DNA from: Limnohabitans sp.
GTDB taxonomy: Bacteria > Bacteroidota > Bacteroidia > Flavobacteriales > Flavobacteriaceae
DNA: 64,000 nt
Direction of reading: 5' to 3'
Assembly (NCBI GenBank): GCA_030053945.1
Contig: JASGCW010000003.1
Span: 51,034-115,033 of the forward strand
In this document: in pieces, positions 35,162-43,897 of the stretch
Position numbering within the stretch: position 1 is the stretch's first letter
Layout of the letters: every line of letters starts with the position of its first letter
The notes under the pieces: generated by a model
The model's database searches: none
What the model saw: the letters and a program-made list of their open reading frames with translations, nothing else
Told to the model about the DNA's origin: nothing
Translations under genes and position numbers: made by a program

Positions 35162-35813
35162 AAAATTTGTTGAAGAAAATTATAAAAGATTTTGTTTTCT
35201 AGAAGGTAGTGACTACATAGCAAGTGAATTTGCATTAGAAACCATTCTGAAAATAATTTTAAAGTTTAACGTACATTCTATTTTAGAAGTTGGTCTAGGT
35301 ATTGGTTCAATTTCAGATACAGTTTTAAAGTTTGCTAATAAAAAAGCATATAAAATTGAATATTTTGGTACTGAAAGCAATGAATTTTGTTTGAAAAAAT
35401 TGCCTGAAAATGTTGAACATTTCTCTCAAATACAATTGTATTCCGAACTAAAATATATTGAAAATAAAAAATTTGATTTTATAATAGTTGATGGATATGA
35501 TAATAAGATTTCAGATGTTGAAAAATTTTGTGATTCTAGAGCCATAATATTTATTGAAGGAGATAGAAGCGAACAAACCAAGTCTGTTTTAAGTATATTT
35601 CCTAAATCATTGTATGTTAATATTGCTACTTTAAAAAAGAATAAGCCTTATGCACATGGGATTTGTGAAGAAACACATTATGTAGGAGGAGGGCGATTAA
35701 TTTTTACTAATCCAAATTTTAGTATGAAGTTGTTTTGGTTTTTAGAAAAAGTAAATACTTTCATAATATATTTTATTAGAAAAACTAGGATTTACTTTGC
35801 AAAGAAGAATTAA
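35151..35813 (+). CDS. Rossmann-fold methyltransferase-like protein inside the nonulosonate set
   Basis: The 220-residue protein shows a class I SAM-binding signature ILEVGLGIGSISD near residue 44 and a motif II-like FDFIIVDGYD near 110. RAIIFIEGDR and HYVGGGRLIF follow, and then a hydrophobic, basic C-terminus (about 193-220) that may bind the membrane. It overlaps neuA by 11 bases and precedes neuB, so a role in modifying the nonulosonate or its glycoside (for example O-methylation) is suggested by position only. It does not match a named sialate methyltransferase that I know. It could be a non-catalytic Rossmann protein. Confidence 0.65.
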   Translation: MRFKKFVEENYKRFCFLEGSDYIASEFALETILKIILKFNVHSILEVGLGIGSISDTVLKFANKKAYKIEYFGTESNEFCLKKLPENVEHFSQIQLYSELKYIENKKFDFIIVDGYDNKISDVEKFCDSRAIIFIEGDRSEQTKSVLSIFPKSLYVNIATLKKNKPYAHGICEETHYVGGGRLIFTNPNFSMKLFWFLEKVNTFIIYFIRKTRIYFAKKN

Positions 35814-35862
35814 TAAATCATAAAGAATAAAATTAGGTTAATTTTTAATTAAAAGCATATAA

Positions 35863-36903
35863 ATGAAACCATATATAGAAATAGCTGGAAGGAAAATAGG
35901 TCAAGACTATCCACCATTAGTAATTGCAGAAATAGGCATAAATCACGAAGGTTCTTTGCAAGTAGCTAAGGAAATGGTTGATGCGGCTCATAGCGCGGGG
36001 GTAGAAGTAGTGAAGCATCAAACACATATTGTAGAGGACGAAATGAGTGGTGCAGCAAAAAAAGTAATTCCTGGAAATGCAACTGTTTCAATCTACGAAA
36101 TAATGGAACGTTGCGCTTTAAATGAAGATGAAGAGCTTGAATTGAAAAACTATGTGGAAAGTAAAGGAATGATTTTTATTTCGACGCCATTTTCGAGAGC
36201 GGCTGCAGAAAGACTTAAAAAGTTCGATATTCCTGCATACAAAATTGGTTCAGGTGAGTGTAATAATTATCCGTTGCTAGAACATATTGCTAGTTTTGGT
36301 AAACCTGTTATTTTGAGTACAGGTATGAATACTATAGAAAGCATTCAAAAAGCTGTGGCTATTTTTGATAAATATAATGTTCCAGTTGCACTTTTGCATA
36401 CTACGAATTTATATCCTACACCAATTCATTTAGTTAGGTTTGGAGCAATGGTGGAAATGCATAATGCCTTCCCCAATAAAGTTTTTGGATTAAGTGATCA
36501 TACTTTAAATAATAATGCTTGTTTAGGAGCGGTTGCACTTGGAGCATCTATTTTGGAGCGACACTTCACAGACCATATGAATAGAACAGGACCAGATATT
36601 GTTTGCAGTATGGATGAGCAGGCTTGTAAAGAATTGATTCAGAATAGTGCCGAAATGGCTCAGATGAGAGGAGGTTCTAAAAAACCAGCTTTTGAAGAAC
36701 AAGTTACTATAGATTTCGCTTTCGCAACTGTATGTGCTATTGCCGATATAAAGAAAGGTGAACTTTTTACAAAAGATAATATTTGGGTGAAAAGACCAGG
36801 GACTGGAAAAATTTTAGCCGAAAATTTTAATGATATTTTGGGTAAAGTTGCTACAAGAGATATAAATAATGACGAACAATTAACTTGGGAGGATATTAAT
36901 TAA
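35863..36903 (+). CDS. neuB: Nonulosonate synthase (NeuB family) with SAF domain
   Basis: Condenses phosphoenolpyruvate with a 2-acetamido-6-carbon sugar (ManNAc, or the diNAc analogue for legionaminate). The 346-residue protein has the TIM-barrel synthase (about 1-275) with [55 protein letters not shown] and ERHFTDH. The C-terminal antifreeze-like SAF domain (about 285-346, [13 protein letters not shown]) closes the active site of the partner subunit. A 49-base AT-rich gap precedes it without a recognisable -7 element. It overlaps neuC by TAATG. Confidence 0.93.
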   Translation: MKPYIEIAGRKIGQDYPPLVIAEIGINHEGSLQVAKEMVDAAHSAGVEVVKHQTHIVEDEMSGAAKKVIPGNATVSIYEIMERCALNEDEELELKNYVESKGMIFISTPFSRAAAERLKKFDIPAYKIGSGECNNYPLLEHIASFGKPVILSTGMNTIESIQKAVAIFDKYNVPVALLHTTNLYPTPIHLVRFGAMVEMHNAFPNKVFGLSDHTLNNNACLGAVALGASILERHFTDHMNRTGPDIVCSMDEQACKELIQNSAEMAQMRGGSKKPAFEEQVTIDFAFATVCAIADIKKGELFTKDNIWVKRPGTGKILAENFNDILGKVATRDINNDEQLTWEDIN

Positions 36904-38027
36904 TGAAGAAAATTCTTTTTCTTACAGGTACTCGAGCCGATTTTGGTAAAATAAAATCATTGATTCAAATTTTAGAAAAGAATGAAAAATTTGAAGTTTA
37001 TGTATTTATAACAGGAATGCATTTACAAGAAAAATACGGTTCTACCTATTTAGAAATTGAACGTTGTGGGTTTTCGAATATGCATAAATTTGAAAATTTT
37101 ACTCACGAAACTACGATGGATTTAACTTTAGCTAAAACAATTGAAGGCCTTTCTTCTTTTGTAAAAGATTGCAATCCTGATTTGATAGTTATTCATGGAG
37201 ATAGAGTAGAAGCTTTAGCGGGAGCAATTGTAGGTTCACTCAATAATATTCTAGTCGCCCATATAGAAGGCGGAGAAGTTTCGGGAACAATAGATGAGTT
37301 AATTCGACATTCCACCAGTAAAATGAGTCATATCCATTTTGTTTCAAATGAATTAGCAAAAAAGAGATTGATTCAGATGGGGGAATTACAAGAATCTGTT
37401 TTTACTATTGGATCTCCTGATGTAGATATAATGTTCTCAAACGATTTGCCAAGTTTAGTTGTCGTTAAAGAGTATTATGAAATAAACTTTGATGAATATG
37501 CTGTTGTAATGTTTCACCCAGTGACTACCGAAGCAGGATATATAAAGGAGTACGCAGCTAATTTTGTTAAAGCCTTGCTAGAGGATGATTCTAATTTTGT
37601 GGTTATTTATCCAAATAATGATTTAGGTAGCGAAGCTATATTAGAAGAATATAAAAAGTTTGAAAATAATATTCGATTCAGGGTTTTTCCTTCGCTTCGA
37701 TTTGAATATTTTTTGACTTTGCTTAAAAATGCTCAATTTGTTATAGGCAATAGCAGTGCTGGTGTTCGAGAAGCTCCATATTATGGAATCCCAGTTATAA
37801 ATATTGGTACTCGTCAACAAAATAGAGTGAGTAATACAGATATAATTAATGTGGATTATGATAAAGATGAAATTATGATTGCACTTCAAAACATCAAGTC
37901 AAAAAAAATAAAATATAAAAAAGAAGATTTTGGAGTGGGAAACAGCGCCGAATTATTTTTACAATCATTAGAAAACAACGATATTTGGAAATTAAATCAG
38001 CAAAAACAATTTAGAGACAATTTATGA
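36903..38027 (+). CDS. neuC: Hydrolysing UDP-HexNAc 2-epimerase (NeuC/LegG family)
   Basis: Releases ManNAc (or a 2,4-diacetamido analogue) from its UDP form, feeding NeuB. The 374-residue GT-B-fold enzyme has FLTGTRADFGKIKSLI, HGDRVEALAGAIVG, HIEGGEVSGTIDELIRHS, SHIHFVSNE, VMFHPVTTE, and GNSSAGVREAPYYG. The first-helix signature and the HGDR segment remind me more of LegG/NeuC2-like proteins than of E. coli NeuC, but I cannot align them here. If it is LegG-like, the PglF/PglE-like enzymes at 19.4-22.6 kb could supply its substrate, with an acetyltransferase still missing. ATGA overlap with the next gene. Confidence 0.88.
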   Translation: MKKILFLTGTRADFGKIKSLIQILEKNEKFEVYVFITGMHLQEKYGSTYLEIERCGFSNMHKFENFTHETTMDLTLAKTIEGLSSFVKDCNPDLIVIHGDRVEALAGAIVGSLNNILVAHIEGGEVSGTIDELIRHSTSKMSHIHFVSNELAKKRLIQMGELQESVFTIGSPDVDIMFSNDLPSLVVVKEYYEINFDEYAVVMFHPVTTEAGYIKEYAANFVKALLEDDSNFVVIYPNNDLGSEAILEEYKKFENNIRFRVFPSLRFEYFLTLLKNAQFVIGNSSAGVREAPYYGIPVINIGTRQQNRVSNTDIINVDYDKDEIMIALQNIKSKKIKYKKEDFGVGNSAELFLQSLENNDIWKLNQQKQFRDNL

Positions 38028-38797
38028 TAAATTTTATAAAATCTAAGCTTACACCTTTTCAAAAAACAAAAATCAAATTGTTTTTTATAAATATATATGC
38101 TTTTTTTAGATCTAATAATTTAAACAAATTAGCTAGACTTTATAAAACCGATAAATACGGACATCATTTTTATACTCCTCATTATCAGAATCACTTTAAA
38201 AAGTTCAAGTTTAGAAGAATCAATCTATTAGAGATTGGAGTTGGAGGATATGACGACCCTTATATTGGAGGGCATTCATTAAGAATGTGGAAATCTTATT
38301 TTCCATTTGCCAAGATTTTTTCGCTAGATATTTTTGATAAATCACCTTTAGAAGAAAGAAGAATTAAAATTTTTAAAGGAAGTCAAGTAGAAGAGGACTT
38401 CTTGGAGAAAGTTTGTAATCAAATAGGAAAGTTGGATTTAATAATCGATGATGGTAGTCATATTAATGAACACGTAATTAAAACATTTTTGTATTTGTTT
38501 CCAAAACTTGAGATTGGTGGATATTATGTTATCGAAGACACTCAAACTTCTTATTGGGAAGAAGAATATGGAGGTTCATCAACAGATTTTAATAGACAAG
38601 ATACCATCTACGGTTTTTTTAAAGCTAAAATAGATTCGCTTAATAATGAAGAATTTATTATTCCTGGATATGAGAAGAATTATTTTGATAAGCATATTGT
38701 AGCAATGCACTTTTATCATAATATGATTTTTATAGAAAAAGGATTAAATAATGAGTTATCAAACTTGGTTAGAAATAATCAGTTTCGAAATAAATGA
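38024..38797 (+). CDS. MycE/CmcI-like sugar O-methyltransferase
   Basis: Class I SAM-dependent methyltransferase (257 residues). LARLYKTDKYG opens the domain, LLEIGVGGYDDPYIGG is the SAM loop, FSLDIFDKSP follows, and IIDDGSHINEHV is the metal-associated acidic motif seen in mycinamicin-type sugar O-methyltransferases such as MycE. YYVIEDTQTSYWEEEYGG completes the signature. It is sandwiched by ATGA overlaps between neuC and the fucosyltransferase gene, so it probably methylates the nonulosonate, fucose or a neighbouring residue. Which hydroxyl is methylated is unknown. Confidence 0.82.
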   Translation: MINFIKSKLTPFQKTKIKLFFINIYAFFRSNNLNKLARLYKTDKYGHHFYTPHYQNHFKKFKFRRINLLEIGVGGYDDPYIGGHSLRMWKSYFPFAKIFSLDIFDKSPLEERRIKIFKGSQVEEDFLEKVCNQIGKLDLIIDDGSHINEHVIKTFLYLFPKLEIGGYYVIEDTQTSYWEEEYGGSSTDFNRQDTIYGFFKAKIDSLNNEEFIIPGYEKNYFDKHIVAMHFYHNMIFIEKGLNNELSNLVRNNQFRNK

Positions 38798-39693
38798 TTA
38801 CTTTTTTAAACCTAGGTAAGAAAGGTAATTTAGGAAACCAGCTTTTTCAAATAGCTTCTACTATTGGAATAGCTGAGTCTTATGGGCATAAATTTTGTTT
38901 TCCATATTGGCAATATTCTAAATACTTTGCATACGATTTTCCAATATTAGCGGAAACAGAATGGGAAGTTATACAAGAAAAACAATTTAACTTCTACAGC
39001 TGGAAGTTAGGAAAAAAAAATTATTCTTTAAACGGCTGGTTGCAATCAGAAAAATATTTTCAAAATATAGCTATAAAAAGTATTTTTAAATTTAAAGATG
39101 ATTTTTTATTAAGTGTCGAAAACAAAGCACGGAATTTATTGTCAGAAAATCCTATAGTTATTTCTGTTCGAAGAGGAGATTTTGTTTGTAGTCCTTATTA
39201 TTATCAGCTTACATATAAATATTATTTAGCCGCCTTATGTGATTTTTTTCCTGATTTTGAGAAAAGGAAACTTTTGTTTATCAGTGATGATATTCAATAT
39301 TGTAAAAGACAATTTTCAAATTTGAAGAATGCAGTTTTTTTAGAAAATTATTCGCCTATGGAGCAATTGTGTTTATGCTCAAAGTTTGAAGATTATATAA
39401 TAAGCAATTCAACATTTTCTTGGTGGGTAGCCTGGCTAGGAGAAAAACCATCAAGCAAAATTATTAGACCAATTAAAAACTTTGACGGGCCTTTTGTTGA
39501 AAAATATAATGAAATTGACTATTTTCCATCAAGATGGATTAAATTCGATTATTTGAATTATAAGTTGCCTTTAAAATATTATAAAATAATTATTTATGGA
39601 GAGTTTAACAATCTAAGAGATAAGTTGATTTATAATAAACAGCAGTTCATAATTAATTTAAAGAAGCAGATTAAGAGATTGATATCAAAATGA
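38794..39693 (+). CDS. GT11 alpha-1,2-fucosyltransferase-like protein
   Basis: GT-B family 11 enzyme (299 residues). It starts LGKKGNLGNQLFQIAS, the GNQLFQ block of the family, carries the GDP-fucose-binding SVRRGDF near residue 126, and ends its catalytic domain with SNSTFSWWVAWLG. It transfers L-fucose from GDP-Fuc, usually alpha-1,2 to a galactoside or related sugar. No gmd or fcl is in this window, so GDP-fucose must be made elsewhere. ATGA overlaps on both sides tie it to the methyltransferase and to the unusual GT-B gene. The family call is strong; linkage is family inference. Confidence 0.92.
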   Translation: MITFLNLGKKGNLGNQLFQIASTIGIAESYGHKFCFPYWQYSKYFAYDFPILAETEWEVIQEKQFNFYSWKLGKKNYSLNGWLQSEKYFQNIAIKSIFKFKDDFLLSVENKARNLLSENPIVISVRRGDFVCSPYYYQLTYKYYLAALCDFFPDFEKRKLLFISDDIQYCKRQFSNLKNAVFLENYSPMEQLCLCSKFEDYIISNSTFSWWVAWLGEKPSSKIIRPIKNFDGPFVEKYNEIDYFPSRWIKFDYLNYKLPLKYYKIIIYGEFNNLRDKLIYNKQQFIINLKKQIKRLISK

Positions 39694-41087
39694 AAAGAAT
39701 AGGTGTTGTTATTACAGATGGGGTTGGATTTAGAAACTTTATTTTAAGTGACTTTATAAATGAATCTAAAAAGACCTTTGAGGAAGTTATTATTTTTTCT
39801 TGCCTTCCTCAATCTGCTTATGATGGGCATAATTTAGATTGTAAAATAATTGAATTAGATGTTTTTCAAGAAAAATTTCCTACTTGGTTCTTTAGAAAGG
39901 CTAAGGAGGTAGCGCATTTGCAATTGCACAAAAAAAATAATTTTGGAATTCAAGATAATCTAAAAACGAATTTTACTAGCTCAAAAAGTGTTAGAGGTTT
40001 TGCGACACGTTTTATCTATAAATTAACTCATTTATTTCATTCTGAAAACTTTATTTTAAAATTAAATAGATTACAACAAATTACTTTCAAATCTAAGCCT
40101 GTAACACAAACTTATAGTGATTTGTTGTCTACGCATAAAGTTGATTTATTGTTTTTTACACATCAACGACCGCCTTATATCGCACCACTTATTTATGCGG
40201 CAGAAAAAAAGAAAATTCAAACAGCAACTTTCATTTTTAGTTGGGATAATCTTGCTTCAAAAGGACGGATGGCTGGTAATTTTAATCATTATTTGGTGTG
40301 GAGTGATTTGATGAAATCAGAGTTGTTGCATTTTTATCAATCTATTCGAGAAAATCAAATTACAGTGGTAGGAACTCCTCAATTTGAGCCTTATGTTTTG
40401 GGTAGATATAAAACAGATAAAGCAGATTTTTTTAAGAAATTCAATTTTAAAAATGATTTGCCAGTTGTTTATTTTAGTTGTGGAGATGTGGCTACGAGTC
40501 CTAACGATCAAGTTTATATAGATACTATTGCTAGAGCTATTCTAAACAACAAACTGGTAACAGAAGTAAATTTTGTGGTGAGAACATCACCAGCAGAAGA
40601 GCCAAAGAGGTTTGAAGAATTAGCTTTAAAATATCCTTTTATCCAATGGAATTTTCCACAATGGATTCAAACTCGTTCAAATCATCAAGAATCTTGGTCA
40701 CAACGCATTCCTACTGTAGAAGATGTTTTAGACTTAAAAGCATTATTACAGTATTCTGATGTTAATATTAATATGCTCTCAACAATGAGTTTAGATTTTA
40801 TGCAGTTTGATAAACCTGTTATAAATACAGTTTTTGGTAATGGTACTAACGGATTAGCTAACGATCAACGATTTTTGAAATATGCTCATATTGAAAAAGT
40901 AATTGAAAGTAAGGCTGTTACTTTGGCTAAAAATGAAGAGGAATTGATAAACGCTATTAATGTGTCTTTAAAGAGTCCTATGGCTCAAAAAAAGGAGCGA
41001 GAACTATTGATAGCTCTAGAGATAAGTAAATCTATAGAAGGAACAAGTGAAAGACTTGCGAAAAGTTTATTAGAAATCACAGGATAA
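39690..41087 (+). CDS. Large GT-B-like glycosyltransferase, subfamily not recognised
   Basis: The 465-residue soluble protein has two Rossmann-like halves. The N-terminal half starts IGVVITDGVGFRNFILSDF and holds FFTHQRPPYIAPLIYAAEK and TATFIFSWDNLASKGRM, an SWD motif also found in some surface-carbohydrate transferases. The donor half has VGTPQFEPYVLG, VVYFSCGDVATSPND, VNFVVRTSPAEEPKRF, then NINMLSTMSLDFMQFDKPVI. The ordering fits a GT-B enzyme related to polyglycerol-phosphate or UDP-glycosyl transferases, but an HP-type motif is replaced by RTSP. By position (after the NulO genes and GT11) it is a second candidate for transferring the nonulosonate. Confidence 0.62.
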   Translation: MKRIGVVITDGVGFRNFILSDFINESKKTFEEVIIFSCLPQSAYDGHNLDCKIIELDVFQEKFPTWFFRKAKEVAHLQLHKKNNFGIQDNLKTNFTSSKSVRGFATRFIYKLTHLFHSENFILKLNRLQQITFKSKPVTQTYSDLLSTHKVDLLFFTHQRPPYIAPLIYAAEKKKIQTATFIFSWDNLASKGRMAGNFNHYLVWSDLMKSELLHFYQSIRENQITVVGTPQFEPYVLGRYKTDKADFFKKFNFKNDLPVVYFSCGDVATSPNDQVYIDTIARAILNNKLVTEVNFVVRTSPAEEPKRFEELALKYPFIQWNFPQWIQTRSNHQESWSQRIPTVEDVLDLKALLQYSDVNINMLSTMSLDFMQFDKPVINTVFGNGTNGLANDQRFLKYAHIEKVIESKAVTLAKNEEELINAINVSLKSPMAQKKERELLIALEISKSIEGTSERLAKSLLEITG

Positions 41088-41136
41088 ACTTTTAATATCG
41101 ATATTTTATTTTAAATTTAGATTTTAAATTCAATTT

Positions 41137-42069
41137 ATGCTTAATTCGTCTGTAGAAATATCTTTTGTAAGTCCAGTTTATAAGGCAGAAAACATACTTC
41201 CTAAATTAGTTGAAGAAATTCAAAAGACAGTATCTCAACTTAATGTTACTTACGAAATAGTTCTTGTTGACGACAGAAGCCCTGATGGGAGTTGGGAAGT
41301 TATGCAGAAGTTATCTCAACAGTTTAAAGAAGTTAAAAGCGTCAGATTAAGCAAGAATTTTGGTCAGCATCCCACTATAATGGCTGGTTTATCTCAAGCA
41401 AAAGGGAATTGGGTTGTTGTTATGGATTGTGATTTGCAAGATCAACCAAAAGAAGTTATAAAGTTATATCAAAAAACAAAAGAAGGATTTGATGTGGTTT
41501 TTGCTAGACGTCATAATCGTCAGGATAGCTTTTATAAAAAAATGACTTCTAAAGTGTTTTCTGTAATTTATGGTTATTTTACGGACACAAAATATGATAA
41601 TACTATTGCTAATTTTGGAATTTATAGTTCAAAAGTTATTCAAGGAGTTTTAAATATGAATGACTATATAAAATCTTTTCCTTTGTTTGTCAAATGGGTT
41701 GGTTTTAAATCGACTGCAATAGATGTTGAGCATTCAGAAAGATTTGAGGGGGAAACTACATACACGTTAAAAAAATTACTGAGTTTAGCTTTTAATACCA
41801 TAATCTCTTTTTCAAACAAACCATTAAAGCTATTTGTAAAATTCGGATTAACAATTTCTTTTTTATCATTTTTGTTTGGTTTATTTACTCTTTATCAAGC
41901 ATTAATAGGCGAAATACAAGTGCTTGGATATAGTACAATAGTGGTTTCAATTTGGTTTTTGTCAGGAGTTATCATTACAACTATAGGAGTTTCAGGGATT
42001 TATGTAGGTAAAATTTTTGATCAAACAAAAAACAGACCTCCTTTTGTTATTGACAAAGTTTTAAATTAA
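41137..42069 (+). CDS. GtrB/DPM1-like polyprenyl-phosphate glycosyltransferase
   Basis: GT2 enzyme (310 residues) with two C-terminal membrane helices (about 230-250 and 265-290), the GtrB layout. ISFVSPVYKAENILPKL, VDDRSPDGSW, RLSKNFGQHPTIMAGL and VMDCDLQDQPKEV are diagnostic of dolichyl/undecaprenyl-phosphate sugar synthases. It should load a sugar onto undecaprenyl phosphate for use outside the cytoplasmic face. The downstream genes make dTDP-Fuc4NAc and three GT-C-like proteins, so an extracytoplasmic branch sugar is a sound guess. Preceded by a 49-base gap holding only a short palindrome. Confidence 0.88.
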   Translation: MLNSSVEISFVSPVYKAENILPKLVEEIQKTVSQLNVTYEIVLVDDRSPDGSWEVMQKLSQQFKEVKSVRLSKNFGQHPTIMAGLSQAKGNWVVVMDCDLQDQPKEVIKLYQKTKEGFDVVFARRHNRQDSFYKKMTSKVFSVIYGYFTDTKYDNTIANFGIYSSKVIQGVLNMNDYIKSFPLFVKWVGFKSTAIDVEHSERFEGETTYTLKKLLSLAFNTIISFSNKPLKLFVKFGLTISFLSFLFGLFTLYQALIGEIQVLGYSTIVVSIWFLSGVIITTIGVSGIYVGKIFDQTKNRPPFVIDKVLN

Positions 42070-42082
42070 AATCCCTATTCTA

Positions 42083-42790
42083 ATGACAAATAATTTTATT
42101 CAGATACTCGATTGGGATTCCAAATTTTTTAATTTAAAGATTGGAACAGTTGACGCTTCTTCAAAAAGTGAAGAAAAATCAATAGAAATAAAAGGCGATT
42201 TTGACTTAATCTATGCAAAGTTTGAACATAATTTTGATTTAGTAATTGTTGGTTATGATAAAAAATTTGAAGAGCAAAAAGTTGTTTTCGGTAAACAATT
42301 GAAGCCTTTGGAAATAGATGAAACCAAGAATGTATTTAGTTTTAATCCTGCAAATACAGAAAAATATATTTTAGATTTATATCAACTAGCTTTTGAAAGT
42401 GGCAAATTTAGTAGGTTCAAATTAGATGACGGATTTACTCAAAATCAGTTCGAGGATTTATATAAAAAATGGGTTCATAATTCTATTAATAAAGCATTTG
42501 CAGATGATGTTTTGGTATATCAAATAGAGGATAAAATCGTAGGTTTTGTAACTTATAGAGTTCATACTGATTTTGCGACTATTGGTTTAATAGCTACTCA
42601 TCCTGAATTTCAAGGACAAGGAATTGGGAAACAGTTGATTAAAGAAGTTGAACAGAAGTTGATAAATACAAATTGTTTTGAACTTCGAATTCCTACCCAA
42701 GAAAGTAATTTGCAAGCTTGTAATTTTTACAGTAAACAAGGTTACCAGATAATTGAAAGTACAACCATAAAACACTATTGGAAAATATGA
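42083..42790 (+). CDS. wecD: GNAT N-acetyltransferase, WecD-like
   Basis: GNAT-fold acetyltransferase (235 residues). The N-terminus, ILDWDSKFFNLKIG, matches the LxWDSxFF type start of dTDP-Fuc4N acyltransferases. The acetyl-CoA loop is HPEFQGQGIGKQLI near residue 174, and NLQACNFYSKQGY is the C-terminal GNAT motif. It overlaps the WecE-like aminotransferase by ATGA, so together they convert dTDP-4-keto-6-deoxyglucose to dTDP-Fuc4NAc, using dTDP-glucose from RmlA at the left end of the window. The middle part is divergent, so another amino sugar is possible. Confidence 0.82.
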   Translation: MTNNFIQILDWDSKFFNLKIGTVDASSKSEEKSIEIKGDFDLIYAKFEHNFDLVIVGYDKKFEEQKVVFGKQLKPLEIDETKNVFSFNPANTEKYILDLYQLAFESGKFSRFKLDDGFTQNQFEDLYKKWVHNSINKAFADDVLVYQIEDKIVGFVTYRVHTDFATIGLIATHPEFQGQGIGKQLIKEVEQKLINTNCFELRIPTQESNLQACNFYSKQGYQIIESTTIKHYWKI

Positions 42791-43896
42791 TTCCCTTTAA
42801 TAAACCATACTTAACAGGAAATGAGACTAAATATATTGAAGAAGCTGTAAAATCTGGAAAGATATCAGGTAATGGAATATTTACTCAAAAATGCCAGACT
42901 TTTTTTGAAGAAAAATATGGTTTTAAGAAAGTATTGCTTACAACTTCTTGTACAGATGCACTCGAAATGTGTGCAATGCTTGCTAATATTCAGCCAGGTG
43001 ATGAGGTCATAGTTCCGAGTTATACTTTTGTATCTACTGCATTGCCATTTGTACGACAAGGTGCTAAAGTCGTATTCGCAGATTCTTGTGAGGATAATCC
43101 TAATATAGATGCAACAAAAATTGAGGCTCTGATTACTGCCAAGACAAAAGCAATTGTTCCAGTTCATTATGCAGGTATCGCTTGTGATATGGATGCAATT
43201 ATGGACATTGCAGATAAATACAATCTTATTGTAATTGAAGATGCTGCACAAGCCATTGATTCTTTTTATAAAGGAAGACCTTTAGGGGCAATTGGACATT
43301 TAGCTGCTTTTTCATTCCACGAGACAAAAAATATTATTGCAGGCGAAGGTGGAATGTTAACCATAAACGATGAAAGATTTATTCACCGCGCAGAGATTAT
43401 TTGGGAGAAAGGAACTAATAGAGCTGAGTTTTTTAGAGGTGAAGTAAATAAATATGGTTGGGTTGACACAGGATCTTCATTTTTGCCATCTGAGGTAATT
43501 GCTGCATTTCTTTGGGCTCAAATCGAAAATCTTGACGCTATACAAAGGAAAAGATTAGAGCATTGGATGTATTATTATAACAACTTAAAAGATTGGAGTA
43601 ATAAGCATAATATTCAACTTATTAAAACTGAAGATTATGCTACAAATAATGCTCATATGTTTTATATAGTTTGTGAATCTATAGAGCAACGAACAAAACT
43701 TATAGCCCATTTAAAGGAAAATGGTGTTCACGCTGTTTTTCATTACATTAGTTTACATTCTAGTCCTTTTTATCAAGATAAACACGACGGAAGAACATTG
43801 AAAAATAGCGATAGATTTACAGATTGCTTACTTCGTTTGCCTATGTTTTATGAATTAGATGTTGAGAATGTTGTAAATGTGCTAACAAGCTTTTAG
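42787..43896 (+). CDS. wecE: dTDP-4-amino-4,6-dideoxygalactose transaminase (WecE/RffA)
   Basis: PLP-dependent aminotransferase (369 residues from this ATG). It is close to E. coli WecE all along: MIPFNKP at the start, SGKISGNGIFTQKC, LLTTSCTDALEM, GDEVIVPSYTFVSTA, VPVHYAGIACDMD, HETKNIIAGEGG with the PLP-lysine Lys181, EKGTNRAEFFRGEVNKY, VFHYISLHSSP. It forms dTDP-Fuc4N from dTDP-4-keto-6-deoxyglucose. A TTG at 42778 in frame would add three residues, but the ATG gives the exact WecE N-terminus and overlaps the WecD-like stop as ATGA. The next gene begins 1 base after the stop. Confidence 0.95.
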   Translation: MIPFNKPYLTGNETKYIEEAVKSGKISGNGIFTQKCQTFFEEKYGFKKVLLTTSCTDALEMCAMLANIQPGDEVIVPSYTFVSTALPFVRQGAKVVFADSCEDNPNIDATKIEALITAKTKAIVPVHYAGIACDMDAIMDIADKYNLIVIEDAAQAIDSFYKGRPLGAIGHLAAFSFHETKNIIAGEGGMLTINDERFIHRAEIIWEKGTNRAEFFRGEVNKYGWVDTGSSFLPSEVIAAFLWAQIENLDAIQRKRLEHWMYYYNNLKDWSNKHNIQLIKTEDYATNNAHMFYIVCESIEQRTKLIAHLKENGVHAVFHYISLHSSPFYQDKHDGRTLKNSDRFTDCLLRLPMFYELDVENVVNVLTSF

Positions 43897-43897
43897 A

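Noticed and set aside
35814..35862. Promoter before neuB
   Set aside because: The 49-base gap is AT-rich but has no TAnnTTTG match.
41094..41105. Perfect 12-base palindrome AATATCGATATT in the gap before the GtrB-like gene
   Set aside because: Short, AT-rich and with no promoter element nearby; expected by chance at this composition.
42865..43251. 128-codon open frame on the minus strand, rich in Cys and Asn
   Set aside because: Antisense to the well-conserved wecE; composition is that of a shadow frame.
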